Of a stretch of DNA of 44,959 nucleotides, positions 1 to 8,800 are shown in pieces; the first letter of the stretch is position 1; each line of letters begins with the position of its first letter. The translations under genes and the position numbers were made by a program. The notes below the pieces were generated by a model. The model worked only from the letters and a program-made list of their open reading frames with translations, was not told the DNA's origin and did no database searches. Source of the stretch: Spirochaetales bacterium (GTDB lineage: Bacteria; Spirochaetota; Spirochaetia; Treponematales; Treponemataceae); the NCBI GenBank assembly GCA_016929605.1, contig JAFGIM010000151.1, positions 1-44,959 of the forward strand. The letters are read 5' to 3'.

Positions 1-292
1 GACGTTTGGCAAAAGAAAGAGCAAGATCGCGGGAAAGACAAAGGGCGTCGTACAGGGCCGGCTTGTCTTTTTTCATTTTTTGTTCGGCGTCGGCAAGCAT
101 GGCAGGATCAACTTCAAAGGAAGCAGGATTTGCCCGATCAAAACGAGAAGCACATTCGCGTACCGCCTCATCGCCTCTATCCCGTACCGACGAAAGGATT
201 CCGCGCACTACCTCTACAGCGTCTTCAAGCCGGCGAATCGAATAAAAAGAATCCGGAATTTCCCGGCTCGTTACGGTGCGGATTACAGACAT
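1..292 (-). CDS. hisD: Histidinol dehydrogenase, N-terminal part (cut by window edge)
   Basis: This is the first 97 codons of a gene that runs off the left edge; it is not in the ORF track. The reading frame from the ATG at 292 encodes MSVIRTVTSREIP and then the segment VRGILSSVRDRGDEAVRE, which matches the start of HisD, the NAD-dependent enzyme oxidising L-histidinol to histidine in the last two steps of the pathway. GGAGG lies 7 bases before the ATG. The gene follows the hisA-hisIE fusion by 15 bases in the same direction, so it belongs to the his operon. The catalytic part lies outside the window and cannot be checked. Confidence 0.87.
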   Translation of the reverse strand, partial: MSVIRTVTSREIPDSFYSIRRLEDAVEVVRGILSSVRDRGDEAVRECASRFDRANPASFEVDPAMLADAEQKMKKDKPALYDALCLSRDLALSFAKR

Positions 293-307
293 AGGAAATC
301 CTCCTCT

Positions 308-1594
308 CTACTTCTTGTGCCGCTTGTCGAGTTCATCCAGCACATCTTGCCAGCTAACACCCTCGCGGTACATTAACACATTCATAAAATACAAAAGGTC
401 CGCTACTTCCCATACCACATCGTCTTTTCCTTCTGCCTCGATCAGCTCTTCAGCTTCCTCTTCAATCTTTTCCCGAACTCTTTCGGCAGTCAGGGTTGCG
501 GTGTACGAGCCGGGCCGAGGATTGGCAAATCGATCTGCGATGATACTCGAAAGAAAGGGAAGGCTATACGGCCGATCCGCCGTGGTTTGAAAGCACGTCC
601 ATGCCCCCGTGTGACACGTGGGTCCGGCAGGCCGAACTGTGGCAAGAATGGTGTCGCGGTCGCAGTCGACCCGCAAACGTACCACCGAAAGGGTGTTCCC
701 TGATGTTTCGCCCTTTGTCCAAAGCTTTGAACGGGAGCGGCTCCAAAAGGTAAGATTTCCGTTTTCAAATGTTTTAGCCAAGGCCTCACGATTGGCATAG
801 CCAACCATAAGCACTTCGCCACTTTCCGCCTGTGCAACCACAGGAAGCAATGCCTCTTTTTCCCAATCAAGGCAGGAGATAAATCCGTCGGCAAGAGAAA
901 CCTTGCCAGTATACAAGGCCATACCAAGCTGAACATCGCAGCCCAGTCGCTCAAGGGCAACAACCTCATCAACGGTAGAAACACCACCGGCTACAACAAG
1001 CCGGCACGATACCGCCTGACGAAGCTTGGTAACTAGATCAAGGTCTATGCCGGTCATTGTACCTTCGCGCTCTACGCAGGTAAACAACAGCTCGCTCGCC
1101 CATTTTTCAACTGCTTGAGCGCCCTCTACCAAATCAATACCCGCACTCTCCGTCCATCCCTTAACCGCTATCTTTCCATCGCGTGCGTCTACCGACACAA
1201 TAATGCGCTCTTTACCTACAGCCTGGGCAAGAGCATCAAGGAATTCCGCGTTTACGCCGGGACTACCGTCAGAAAGTGTAAACGCAGCAGAACCAATAAT
1301 AATCTTCTGAGCTCCAAGGGAGATAAGTTCCTTTGCTTTTTTTGCATCCCGAATGCCACCGCCCACGCGTACAGATCCCTGGCGCAACAGCCTCTTAAGT
1401 ATCGCAGTGTTAGCGGTTGTTCCGTCGCTTCGGGTGTTTCGGAGCGCGGCATCAAGATCAATAATGGCAACTTCGCCATACCGATCAAATTCTCGTATCA
1501 GTTCATCAGGATTATCCCGCTCGAGCACAAGATCCTTACCCTGGCGAAGCTGAACAACCTTTCCGTCTTTTAAATCAATTGAAGAGATAATCAT
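308..1594 (-). CDS. hisA-hisIE: Trifunctional histidine biosynthesis protein: HisA isomerase fused to HisI and HisE
   Basis: The 428-residue protein carries three pathway domains. Residues about 1-240 are a HisA-type (beta/alpha)8 barrel (ProFAR isomerase), with IDLKDGKVVQL at the N-terminus, VGGGIR, VSVDARDGK and LFTCVEREGT. Residues about 245-340 are HisI (phosphoribosyl-AMP cyclohydrolase), with the metal motif DCDRD and the zinc cysteines of TCHTGAWTCF. Residues about 340-428 are HisE (phosphoribosyl-ATP pyrophosphatase), with EKIEEEAEELIEA and WEVADLLYFMNVLM. HisIE fusions are common; adding HisA is unusual. AAGGA precedes the ATG. The gene sits between hisB and hisD with short gaps. Together the three domains cover the consecutive steps from PR-ATP to PRFAR. 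No frameshift is visible. Confidence 0.9.
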   Translation of the reverse strand: MIISSIDLKDGKVVQLRQGKDLVLERDNPDELIREFDRYGEVAIIDLDAALRNTRSDGTTANTAILKRLLRQGSVRVGGGIRDAKKAKELISLGAQKIIIGSAAFTLSDGSPGVNAEFLDALAQAVGKERIIVSVDARDGKIAVKGWTESAGIDLVEGAQAVEKWASELLFTCVEREGTMTGIDLDLVTKLRQAVSCRLVVAGGVSTVDEVVALERLGCDVQLGMALYTGKVSLADGFISCLDWEKEALLPVVAQAESGEVLMVGYANREALAKTFENGNLTFWSRSRSKLWTKGETSGNTLSVVRLRVDCDRDTILATVRPAGPTCHTGAWTCFQTTADRPYSLPFLSSIIADRFANPRPGSYTATLTAERVREKIEEEAEELIEAEGKDDVVWEVADLLYFMNVLMYREGVSWQDVLDELDKRHKK

Positions 1595-1611
1595 CGTGTA
1601 TTTCCTTAAAA

Positions 1612-2229
1612 CTAGTGTGTAAGGGTACCCTTGGTACTCGGAATCGCACCGCCTGTGCGGGCATCGATAGATACCGCCTGCCGGATAGCGCGAGAAGCGG
1701 CTTTAAACGCAGCCTCAATCTTGTGATGATCGCTGCGCCCGCGTAATATATCCAGATGCAAGTTGCACTTGGCTCCCGCAGTAAATCCTTGCCAAAAATC
1801 ATCGACAGTATCAGTTTGAAACGCGGCAGAAGGATCACCGGAAGCAACAAGAGCTGCTCCGCTCAAGGTAAGAGAGCATTCAAGCCAGGGCCGTCCGCCA
1901 AAATCAACCGCAGCACGGGCGAGTGTCTCATCCATGGGGTAGATGCAAAATCCCGAGCGGAAAATTCCTGCACGCGTACCAAGAGCGCGATCAAAGGCTT
2001 GACCCAAACTGATACCGGTATCCTCCACAAGATGGTGCTGATCTACTTCCAAATCTCCTTGCAAGGAACCGGAAAGATCAAAGAGACCGTGCTTGCAAAA
2101 AGAAGAGAGCATATGAGACAAGAATCCGATGGGACAATCCACCGAACAGATACCTGTTCCATCCAGATTCAGCGTCAGGTTAATCTGTGTCTCCCCGGTT
2201 TTCCGCTCAATGCACGCAATCCGTTCCAT
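1612..2229 (-). CDS. hisB: Imidazoleglycerol-phosphate dehydratase
   Basis: This 205-residue protein has the size of a monofunctional HisB, without the phosphatase domain found in enterobacteria. It dehydrates imidazoleglycerol phosphate to imidazole-acetol phosphate. The family's two metal-binding His clusters are visible: FLSHMLSSFCKHGLFDL with DLEVDQHHLVEDTGI in the first half, and GRSDHHKIEAAFKA in the second half. A strong GGAGGAG site precedes the ATG. It lies 17 bases after hisG and 17 before the hisA fusion, inside the his operon. Confidence 0.95.
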   Translation of the reverse strand: MERIACIERKTGETQINLTLNLDGTGICSVDCPIGFLSHMLSSFCKHGLFDLSGSLQGDLEVDQHHLVEDTGISLGQAFDRALGTRAGIFRSGFCIYPMDETLARAAVDFGGRPWLECSLTLSGAALVASGDPSAAFQTDTVDDFWQGFTAGAKCNLHLDILRGRSDHHKIEAAFKAASRAIRQAVSIDARTGGAIPSTKGTLTH

Positions 2230-2246
2230 CTTGTCTCCTCCGCCGG

Positions 2247-3101
2247 TTAGGGCATTACCTTTCGCAATTCATATTCCAAAATATCAGTAGCCCCCAAGGC
2301 CTTAAGCTTGGGCATCAACAGGGGCACTTCGCTTTTCTTGACAACAATCTTAATAGCATATCCATCATCCCCATAGAGGGGGGCCACCGTCGGACTCTTC
2401 ATGGCAGGAATACCACTGACTAAATCAGAGAACCGGGCCTTGGAAACATTCATCTCGAGCATCACCCGATTACGCGCTGCAAGGGCTGCTTCAAAAAGCA
2501 TCTTGAGCTCCTGAATCTTCTTGCTCTTCTGGGGATTCGCCATAGCCTCTTTAGAGGCAAACATCCTGGTGGAGCTTTCCATGATAGTGTCGATAATTCG
2601 TAAACCATTTTCCTGAAGAGTTCTGCCAGTTGCGGTGTTGTCGATAATCATGTCCGCATCGTCCGGAGGAAACACCTCGGTGGCGCCATAGGTACGGACG
2701 ATAAGATAATTCAGTTTTTCTTTTTTAAGCCATACCTCGGCGTTATTCACATACTCGGTAGCAACAATCATTCGCTTGGATCTAAGGGTCGCGTCATCAA
2801 TTTCGGAAGGAACTGCAGCAACGATGCGGACCTTGTCAAAACCCAGATCCATCACCTCAACCACATCTGCCCCTGTTTCTCGAATCCAGTCAATTCCCGT
2901 AAATCCAATATCATGTGCCCCCAGTTCCAGGAGCTTGCCGATATTCTGAGGCTTCATTACCTTTGCCTCAAGATCATCCTGATTAACTATGGGGCGATAG
3001 GTGCGGTCCGGCAAATAAATAGAAATCCCCGCCTCGGCAAACATAGCCGCGACGTTTTCATAAATACGTCCCTTCGGCAGCAAAATCTTGAGCTTGTCCA
3101 T
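2247..3101 (-). CDS. hisG: ATP phosphoribosyltransferase, long form
   Basis: HisG joins ATP and PRPP, the committed and feedback-controlled step of histidine synthesis. At about 284 residues it is the long form, with a C-terminal ACT-like regulatory domain (about residues 205-284), so no HisZ subunit is expected. LLPKGRIYENV at the N-terminus and the PRPP-loop region DDADMIIDNTATGRTL are typical. The ORF track starts at a GTG at 3113, but that GTG directly precedes the GGAGG that serves the ATG at 3101 (5-base spacing), so 3101 is chosen. It is the first structural gene of the his operon and lies just behind a leader-peptide attenuator. Confidence 0.95.
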   Translation of the reverse strand: MDKLKILLPKGRIYENVAAMFAEAGISIYLPDRTYRPIVNQDDLEAKVMKPQNIGKLLELGAHDIGFTGIDWIRETGADVVEVMDLGFDKVRIVAAVPSEIDDATLRSKRMIVATEYVNNAEVWLKKEKLNYLIVRTYGATEVFPPDDADMIIDNTATGRTLQENGLRIIDTIMESSTRMFASKEAMANPQKSKKIQELKMLFEAALAARNRVMLEMNVSKARFSDLVSGIPAMKSPTVAPLYGDDGYAIKIVVKKSEVPLLMPKLKALGATDILEYELRKVMP

Positions 3102-3132
3102 ACAATCCTCCACTCTCGTTACAATTTTTTAG

Positions 3133-3170
3133 AAAAAAAAAGCCGCTGTTCCCTGGCGGGCACAGCGGCT
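3133..3170 (-). terminator. Intrinsic terminator of the his attenuator
   Basis: On the minus strand a perfect 9-bp stem (AGCCGCTGT / ACAGCGGCT) with a 12-base loop is followed by a run of T. It lies between the His-codon leader and hisG, upstream of the operon rather than behind it. A competing pairing is possible: GGCTG at the leader stop codon (3204-3208) can pair with CAGCC (3167-3171) in the 5' arm of the stem and act as antiterminator. Confidence 0.85.
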
Positions 3171-3202
3171 GCTGTTATATGCTTACAGCGTCACCGATTA
3201 CC

Positions 3203-3262
3203 TCAGCCCGGAATGGCACAGGAGGAAACATGATGATGGTGAAACGCCTTGAAAATATTCAC
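3203..3262 (-). CDS. hisL: His operon leader peptide with four consecutive histidine codons
   Basis: This short frame, GTG to TGA, encodes 19 residues (MNIFKAFHHHHVSSCAIPG) with four adjacent His codons at 3230-3241. It is far too short for the ORF track. It precedes an intrinsic terminator and hisG, the arrangement of enterobacterial hisL. The start is inferred: no Shine-Dalgarno is present, but a promoter's -10 box ends six bases before the GTG, so the leader would be translated from a leaderless transcript. A ribosome stalled on the His codons would leave GGCTG near the stop codon free to form the antiterminator. The exact start is the weakest part of the call. Confidence 0.72.
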   Translation of the reverse strand: MNIFKAFHHHHVSSCAIPG

Positions 3263-3268
3263 GGGAAT

Positions 3269-3298
3269 AGTAAAACATGAATGGCTAAATGGTGTCAA
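3269..3298 (-). promoter_or_regulatory. Promoter of the his operon
   Basis: On the minus strand there is a perfect -35 box TTGACA (3293-3298), 18 bases of spacing, and a -10 box TTTACT (3269-3274) preceded by TG (extended -10). The start site would fall at or next to the leader GTG. The divergent argA promoter lies only 15 bases away. Confidence 0.65.
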
Positions 3299-3313
3299 TA
3301 CAGGATTCTCCGT

Positions 3314-3342
3314 TTGACAGACAGGACGGACTGCCGTACGAT
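3314..3342 (+). promoter_or_regulatory. Promoter of argA
   Basis: TTGACA at 3314-3319, 17 bases, then TACGAT at 3337-3342. The ATG of argA follows after only five bases (a second ATG after eight), so the message is probably leaderless. No typical ARG box was found in the his-argA intergenic region. Confidence 0.6.
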
Positions 3343-3347
3343 AAGCC

Positions 3348-4670
3348 ATGATGCATACAGAACGGATTCGCGATGTAATCCGCTACATACGAAAATTCAA
3401 GGGTTCTACCATTGTTATTCAAATTGACGATTGTCTGGTAGATGCCTCTCTTTTCTCAGGACATATTCACGATCTGGCACTCCTGTATGAAACTGGAATT
3501 CGCATTATCCTGGTTCCCGGCGCTAAAAATCACATCTCGCAGGTCCTCGATTCCTACGGAGTACAATGGACAATGCACGACGGTGTTCGAGTAACAAGCG
3601 ACGAAGGAATGAACTTTATCAAAATGGCGGCCTTTGATATCTCTAACCGTATCATGACACGGCTATCAGGCGAAAAACTCACCGCTGTCATTGGCAACTG
3701 GGTTCGTGCGCGTGGCCGGGGCGTTATAGACGGTCTTGATTACGGAAGCGCTGGCCTGGTCGAGAAAATTCAAATCGAGTCCCTTAACCGTGCCCTGGAC
3801 GACGGCTTTATTCCCATTATCCCCTGTATCGGTTGGACTTCCACCGGTAAACCCTACAATATCTCCTCTACAGAGCTTGCCGTCGCCACCGCAATAGCGG
3901 TAAAGGCAGAGAAACTGTTCTTTGTCGCCAAGGGAGCGACTATCTCGATTAACGATTACGATCTCCTTCCCACCACAGCCGCATCTCCGGAAGGCCGACT
4001 TGCCGCTATCTCGGTAGACGATATTCCTGCCTTTATTACGGCAAATAAAGATGTGGTAAATCCGGCCTTTCCCACCGAGACGCTTATTGAGCTTTTGGAA
4101 CAGGGTCGCGACGCCTGCCTTGGAGGGGTAACCCGCTCGCACATCCTGGATGGAAACATCGATGGGGTCTTACCCGCGGAGGTTTTTTCCGATCTGGGAT
4201 CGGGAACCATGATATTCAAAAACAATTATGGTACCTTCCGACCCATGACCAGGGACGACATCCCTGCGGTCCTATCCCTTATGAATCCCTTTGTAGAGAA
4301 AAAGATCCTTTTACCCCGTTCCTCCGAGGAGCTTGAGCAAAAAGCCCAAGATTTTATGGTATACGAGATTGATGGCGGAATCCGTGCCTGCGCAGCCCTC
4401 CATGTATATCACGGCAATACCGGAGAAATAGCCGCCCTGGCGGTGGACGAAGCCTATGCCCACATGGGAATTGGCCCGCGTCTCATGAACCTACTCATTG
4501 AACGGGGTAAAAATGCAGGATTCAAGGCAATTTTTGTGTTAACTACACAAACAGCAGACTGGTTTGAGCGTTTTGGATTCAAATCAGCCGAAATCGCTCG
4601 TCTTCCAGCTGAACGCAAGGAAAAATGGAGGGCAGATCGAGGATCCAAGGTTCTTTTTTTAGATTTCTAA
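3348..4670 (+). CDS. argA: N-acetylglutamate synthase (amino-acid kinase fold plus GNAT domain)
   Basis: The 440-residue length matches E. coli ArgA, which acetylates glutamate in the first step of arginine synthesis. Residues about 20-285 are an amino-acid-kinase fold (ILVPGAKNHISQ, GVRVTSDE, YNISSTELAVATAIAVKAEKLFF), which in ArgA carries the arginine feedback site. Residues about 295-440 are a GNAT acetyltransferase (MTRDDIPAVLSLM, GEIAALAVDEAYAHMGIGPRL, IFVLTTQTADWFERFGF), with the acetyl-CoA loop around MGIGPRL. There is no Shine-Dalgarno; the start is set by the nearby promoter, and ATG 3348 and ATG 3351 are both possible. It is followed by carA and carB. Because its product N-acetylglutamate is the activator of animal CPS1, the pairing with a CPS1-like carAB is notable. 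Confidence 0.9.
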   Translation: MMHTERIRDVIRYIRKFKGSTIVIQIDDCLVDASLFSGHIHDLALLYETGIRIILVPGAKNHISQVLDSYGVQWTMHDGVRVTSDEGMNFIKMAAFDISNRIMTRLSGEKLTAVIGNWVRARGRGVIDGLDYGSAGLVEKIQIESLNRALDDGFIPIIPCIGWTSTGKPYNISSTELAVATAIAVKAEKLFFVAKGATISINDYDLLPTTAASPEGRLAAISVDDIPAFITANKDVVNPAFPTETLIELLEQGRDACLGGVTRSHILDGNIDGVLPAEVFSDLGSGTMIFKNNYGTFRPMTRDDIPAVLSLMNPFVEKKILLPRSSEELEQKAQDFMVYEIDGGIRACAALHVYHGNTGEIAALAVDEAYAHMGIGPRLMNLLIERGKNAGFKAIFVLTTQTADWFERFGFKSAEIARLPAERKEKWRADRGSKVLFLDF

Positions 4671-4679
4671 ATTTTTTTC

Positions 4680-4708
4680 TTGTTTTTTACAAATACCGGA
4701 CCTATCAT
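4680..4708 (+). promoter_or_regulatory. Promoter of carA-carB
   Basis: TTGTTT (4680-4685), 17 bases, TATCAT (4703-4708), in the gap between argA and carA. It predicts a short leader containing AGGAG before carA. Read-through from argA is also possible, since no clear terminator separates them. Confidence 0.5.
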
Positions 4709-4737
4709 TCCTTTGTATATAAAAAGGAGTCATGAGT

Positions 4738-5835
4738 ATGTCCGAAGCCGATCCCGCTGCCCGAATTATCCTTGAAGATGGTACTGAATTTGAAGGCGTT
4801 TCCCGAGCCTGGCATCACTCTTCTGCCGGAGAGATTCTTGTGTATACGGGAGAAACCGGGCTTCCAGCCCTCCTCACCGATCCAGCCCTGAAAGGTGCAA
4901 TCCTGGTGTTAACCCGTCCAGTTGCGGGCGTTACCGGCATACCGGACGAAGAAAACGACACCCTCGCCCTTGGCACTACCGTTGAATCAGCAGAAGTTCA
5001 AATCGCCGGATTAGTATGCTCATCCCTATCCCTGGAAAGTTATCACTATCGTTCAAAAAAGACCCTTGCCAGATGGCTTAAACGCCACCAAATCCCCGTT
5101 ATCAGCGGTATAGACACCTCTGCCCTGGTTCGCCGAATTAACCTCAGGGGCAATCTACGGGCAAAGATTCTGGTATCCCAGGCCCCGGACATTTCTTTTA
5201 GCGCTGCCAAAACCGGGGAGGTTGCGCTTCAATCATCGGTAAAACGAACAATTGTATACGGTACCGGACCCAAACGCATTCTGGTCATCGATTGCGGGGC
5301 GCGTAACTCTGTCATCAGAAGCCTGGTTACCCCTCGAACCTCTGTTATCCGCGTCCCGGCCGCATCGGACTGGAGCTCCCTTGACTGTGACGGCATTGTC
5401 GTTGCCGGGGGACCTGGGGATCCAACCACCTGCGAAAAGGCTATTTCCATCCTTTCACAAAAACTCTCACTATCAATCCCTATATTCGCAACAGGCCAAG
5501 GGGCAGTTATCCTGGGAATCGCAGCTGGAGGAGCGGCCTATCGTATGGCCCGTGGGCACCACAGCCCTTCTGTACCCTGTGTCTGCCTGGAAACAGGCCG
5601 CTGTTATCTAACCGCTCAAAATCATGGATATGGAATCCGTTCAGACTCCCTTCCTTCCGGATGGGATCCGCTCTTTCTTAATAACGCAGATCAATCCCTC
5701 GAGGGCTTCTCCACAAAAAAAGGCCTAATCAAGGGGGTTCTCTTTCAGCCGGAAGGCCACCCCGGTCCACATGAAACGGATTTTCTTTGGACAGAGTTTG
5801 TACAGCTTGTAGACAATGGAGGACCCCAGGCATGA
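4738..5835 (+). CDS. carA: CPS1-like carbamoyl-phosphate synthase small subunit, glutaminase residues lost
   Basis: The 365-residue protein has the CarA layout: an N-terminal domain (ARIILEDGTEFEG to about residue 155) and a class I glutamine amidotransferase domain. In normal CarA the nucleophile lies in GICLGHQ; here the stretch reads FATGQGAV, so the Cys is a Gly (residue 253). The catalytic His of FHPE is Gln (FQPEGHPGP), while the Glu stays. Glutamine hydrolysis is therefore not expected. The flanking sequence YLTAQNHGYGI and LPSGWDPLF resembles animal CPS1, whose Cys is also lost. The second ATG (4738) has AGGAG at 8 bases, against 2 for ATG 4732, so 4738 is preferred. It overlaps carB by ATGA. 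It is either an ammonia-dependent partner of CarB or part of a non-catalytic complex; the family is certain, the function is not. Confidence 0.85.
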   Translation: MSEADPAARIILEDGTEFEGVSRAWHHSSAGEILVYTGETGLPALLTDPALKGAILVLTRPVAGVTGIPDEENDTLALGTTVESAEVQIAGLVCSSLSLESYHYRSKKTLARWLKRHQIPVISGIDTSALVRRINLRGNLRAKILVSQAPDISFSAAKTGEVALQSSVKRTIVYGTGPKRILVIDCGARNSVIRSLVTPRTSVIRVPAASDWSSLDCDGIVVAGGPGDPTTCEKAISILSQKLSLSIPIFATGQGAVILGIAAGGAAYRMARGHHSPSVPCVCLETGRCYLTAQNHGYGIRSDSLPSGWDPLFLNNADQSLEGFSTKKGLIKGVLFQPEGHPGPHETDFLWTEFVQLVDNGGPQA

Positions 5836-8800
5836 AGCACTATCGCATCACCACACCAAAAAAAGTTCTTATCCTTGGCTCCGGAGCTCCACGAATCGGA
5901 CAAGCAGGAGAATATGACAACGCGGGCCTTCAAGCCCTCCGAGCCTTAAAAGATGGCGGCATTGCCACCGTACTTATCAATCCCAACATGACTGCTGTTC
6001 AAACATCGGCTAGTGCTGCCGATTCAATCTATTTTTTACCAGTTACTGCAGAGTTTGCCGCAAAGGTAATCGAAAAGGAACAACCTGACTCTCTTATTGT
6101 TTCCTATGGAGGAAAGGACGCTTTGTATTGCGCCCTGGAATTGGAAAAAGAAGGGATTCTGGAAAAACATTCAATTCAAATTCTGGGCACCAGCCTTAGT
6201 AATCTCGCCCTGGCGGCCAATCGCGACGAGTTTTCTCGTGCGATGAAGGCTGCCGGAATTCCTACCCCGGCATCGTTCCCCGCTGCAACCGAGGCAGAAG
6301 CAATCGAGCTTTCTAATGGTCTTTCATTTCCCGTCCTTATGCGCACTAACGGTAGCGATGAAGCGGAACTATGCAACACCCCGCAAGAACTCTCCGCCTA
6401 TTTTAACGCACACGGGCCCTTGATCCTGGAAGAATGGCTCGGAGGATGGAAGGAGATTGAATGCGTAACCGTCCGGGACGCAATGGACAACTGTGTCCTT
6501 TCCTGCACGCTGGAATGTCTCGATCCGGTTGGCATCCATTCAGGTGATTCTATTGTGGTTTCTCCCTGTCAAAGCCTTACCGACTGCGAGCTGCAAGCCA
6601 TCCGCGATACTGCCTTTGCTACAGCCCGCGCTCTTGGGGTAATTGGAGAAGTGAGCCTTCGTTTTGCCAAAGATCCCGCTTCTGCGGCCTTTCGTCTCCT
6701 GGAAGCAAATCCACGAGTATCCCGCAGCACGGCCCTGGCATCCAAAGCGACAGGAGTTCCCCTCGGCTACCTCTGTGCCCGCATAGCCTTGGGTTTTTCC
6801 TTATCCGAAACCGAAAACAAACTCTCCGGAACTGGATATCTTTGTTCAGAGCCAAGTCCGGACTATCTGGCCATCCGCATGCCCCGATGGGATTTTTCAA
6901 AGTTTAGCGGGGTCGACCCACACCTCGGTCATCGAATGAAGTCAGTTGGGGAAGCCTTGGCCTTTGGCAAAACCGTTCCCGAAGCCCTCCAAAAAGCCGC
7001 ACGTATGACAGTCCCTCGCTCAGACGGTATTGCCTGTCACCCCTTTACCTTCCGGAATATCCGCGAAGAACTAAAAAACCCGACAGATCTTAGAATATTC
7101 GCCGTATACAGCGCGCTTGCCCAAGGATGGACCGTAGAGCGTATTCACAAACACACCAGGATAGACCCCTGGTTTATCGCTGAACTCCTTCCCATACTGG
7201 ACATCGAAAACCGTCTGCGCTCGGCAAAATCCGCAAGCGATAAAGCCCTGCTCGCACAGGCTAAACAAGCGGGCTTCTCTGATAACCAGATTGCCCTCTG
7301 CATCGGAACCAGAGCGGAAAAAATCAGGGCTCTTCGCCGTGAGCTATCCCTACATCCCTTTATCAAGCAAATAGATGGCTCGGTGACTGAACACCCCTCA
7401 AAAAGCAACGTGCTCTATATGACCTACAATGCCGCATGCGACGACGTACAACCGTCAGGGAAAGGAACGGTTGTTGCGGGTTCAGGGGCCTACCACATTG
7501 GCTCAAGCCTTGAATACGATTGGTGCTGCTATCATGCTCTTAAAACCTTAAAAAAATCAGGAATTTGGGCAATTGCAATCAATAATAATCCGGCCGCGAC
7601 TTCTACAGAAAGTCAGGCAGCCGATCGTGTGTATTGCGAGGAACTTAGCCTGGAGCGAGTTCTGGATATCATGGAGGCTGAACAAGCGGACAACATCCTC
7701 ACTTCTTACGGTGGGCAGGTTGCAGGGGAACTGACCATGCCTCTCCATCGAGCAGGGATATCAGTGGGGGGAACTGACGCTGCGGATAAAGACCGAGCAG
7801 AGAATCACCACAAATTTTCCGCCCTGTGCAATGAACTTGGCATTAAGCAAAGCGAATGGGCACAAGCGCTCTCTCCCGCCTCTGCACGGGAGTGGGTCGC
7901 AAAGACCGGCTTCCCTATACTCGTTCGGCCCAATGGCGTAGAGGAGGGTCCTGCGCTTAGTGTTGCATGGGATCAAGACAGCTTTGAGGACATTATTACC
8001 AAGGCGGGCATCATAGATGCCGAAAACCCGGTAATCCTTTCGCGGTATATTGAAAACTCACGAGAAATTGAAATCGATGCGATAGCGAACAACGGTGAAA
8101 TTCTGGTGTACGCGATCAGCGAGCACATAGAAAACGCCGGTGTACATTCAGGAGACGCGACCGTTGTTCTTCCCGCACAACGCATTTATCTTTCCACCGC
8201 GCGGGCCGTTAAAAAGGCTGCACGGCGAGTTGCAGAGCGACTCAATATCACAGGCGCCTTTAACCTTCAGTTCCTTGCAAAAAGTGACGGCATTATGGCT
8301 ATTAGCTGCACAGCCCGAGCAAGCCGCTCTTTACCCTTTTGTTCCAAGGTGTTTGGAACTGACATGGTAGAAATGGCAGTACGCGCTCAGATGGGCCTGG
8401 AGGTAAAGCGGGTGGACGGCTCGCAGCTTGATCTTGACTACGTTGGGGTCAGGGCTGCGCAATTTAGCTACTCCAGATTAAAGGGAGCAGACCCGGTCGC
8501 AGGCGTTACCATGGCAAGCACCGGGGAAGCCGGATGCCTTGGCCGAGGTGTTCGCGATGCGTTTATGAAGGCCTTTCTTTCAACCGGATACCGCATCCCC
8601 ATGCGTACGATTTTGTTATCAACCGGACCAATCGAAGACAAGGTTGATTTTATCGACAGCGCCAAAAAACTATTAGCGATGGGATATCGCCTTGCTGCCT
8701 CTGGAGGCACTGCCCGATTCCTTAAAAACAACGGGATTTATGCACAACCTTTGGCATGGCCTCTAGAAAACAAAAAGCCGAATATTGAAGATGCACTTCG

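Noticed and set aside
1115-1573. Plus-strand ORFs of 60-160 codons across the his operon and similar antisense ORFs elsewhere
   Set aside because: They are shadows of well-supported genes, with no ribosome binding sites and no recognisable domains.
3102-3300. T-box riboswitch upstream of hisG
   Set aside because: No T-box sequence or specifier stem was seen; the four His codons and the simple terminator explain the region better.
4640-4690. Terminator after argA (TTTAGATTTCTAAA followed by T run)
   Set aside because: The possible stem is only six A/T-rich pairs with a two-base loop; too weak to call.
5787-5831. Upstream start of carB in the ORF track
   Set aside because: It lies inside carA; ATG 5832 has GGAGG and the ATGA overlap, and gives the expected N-terminus.
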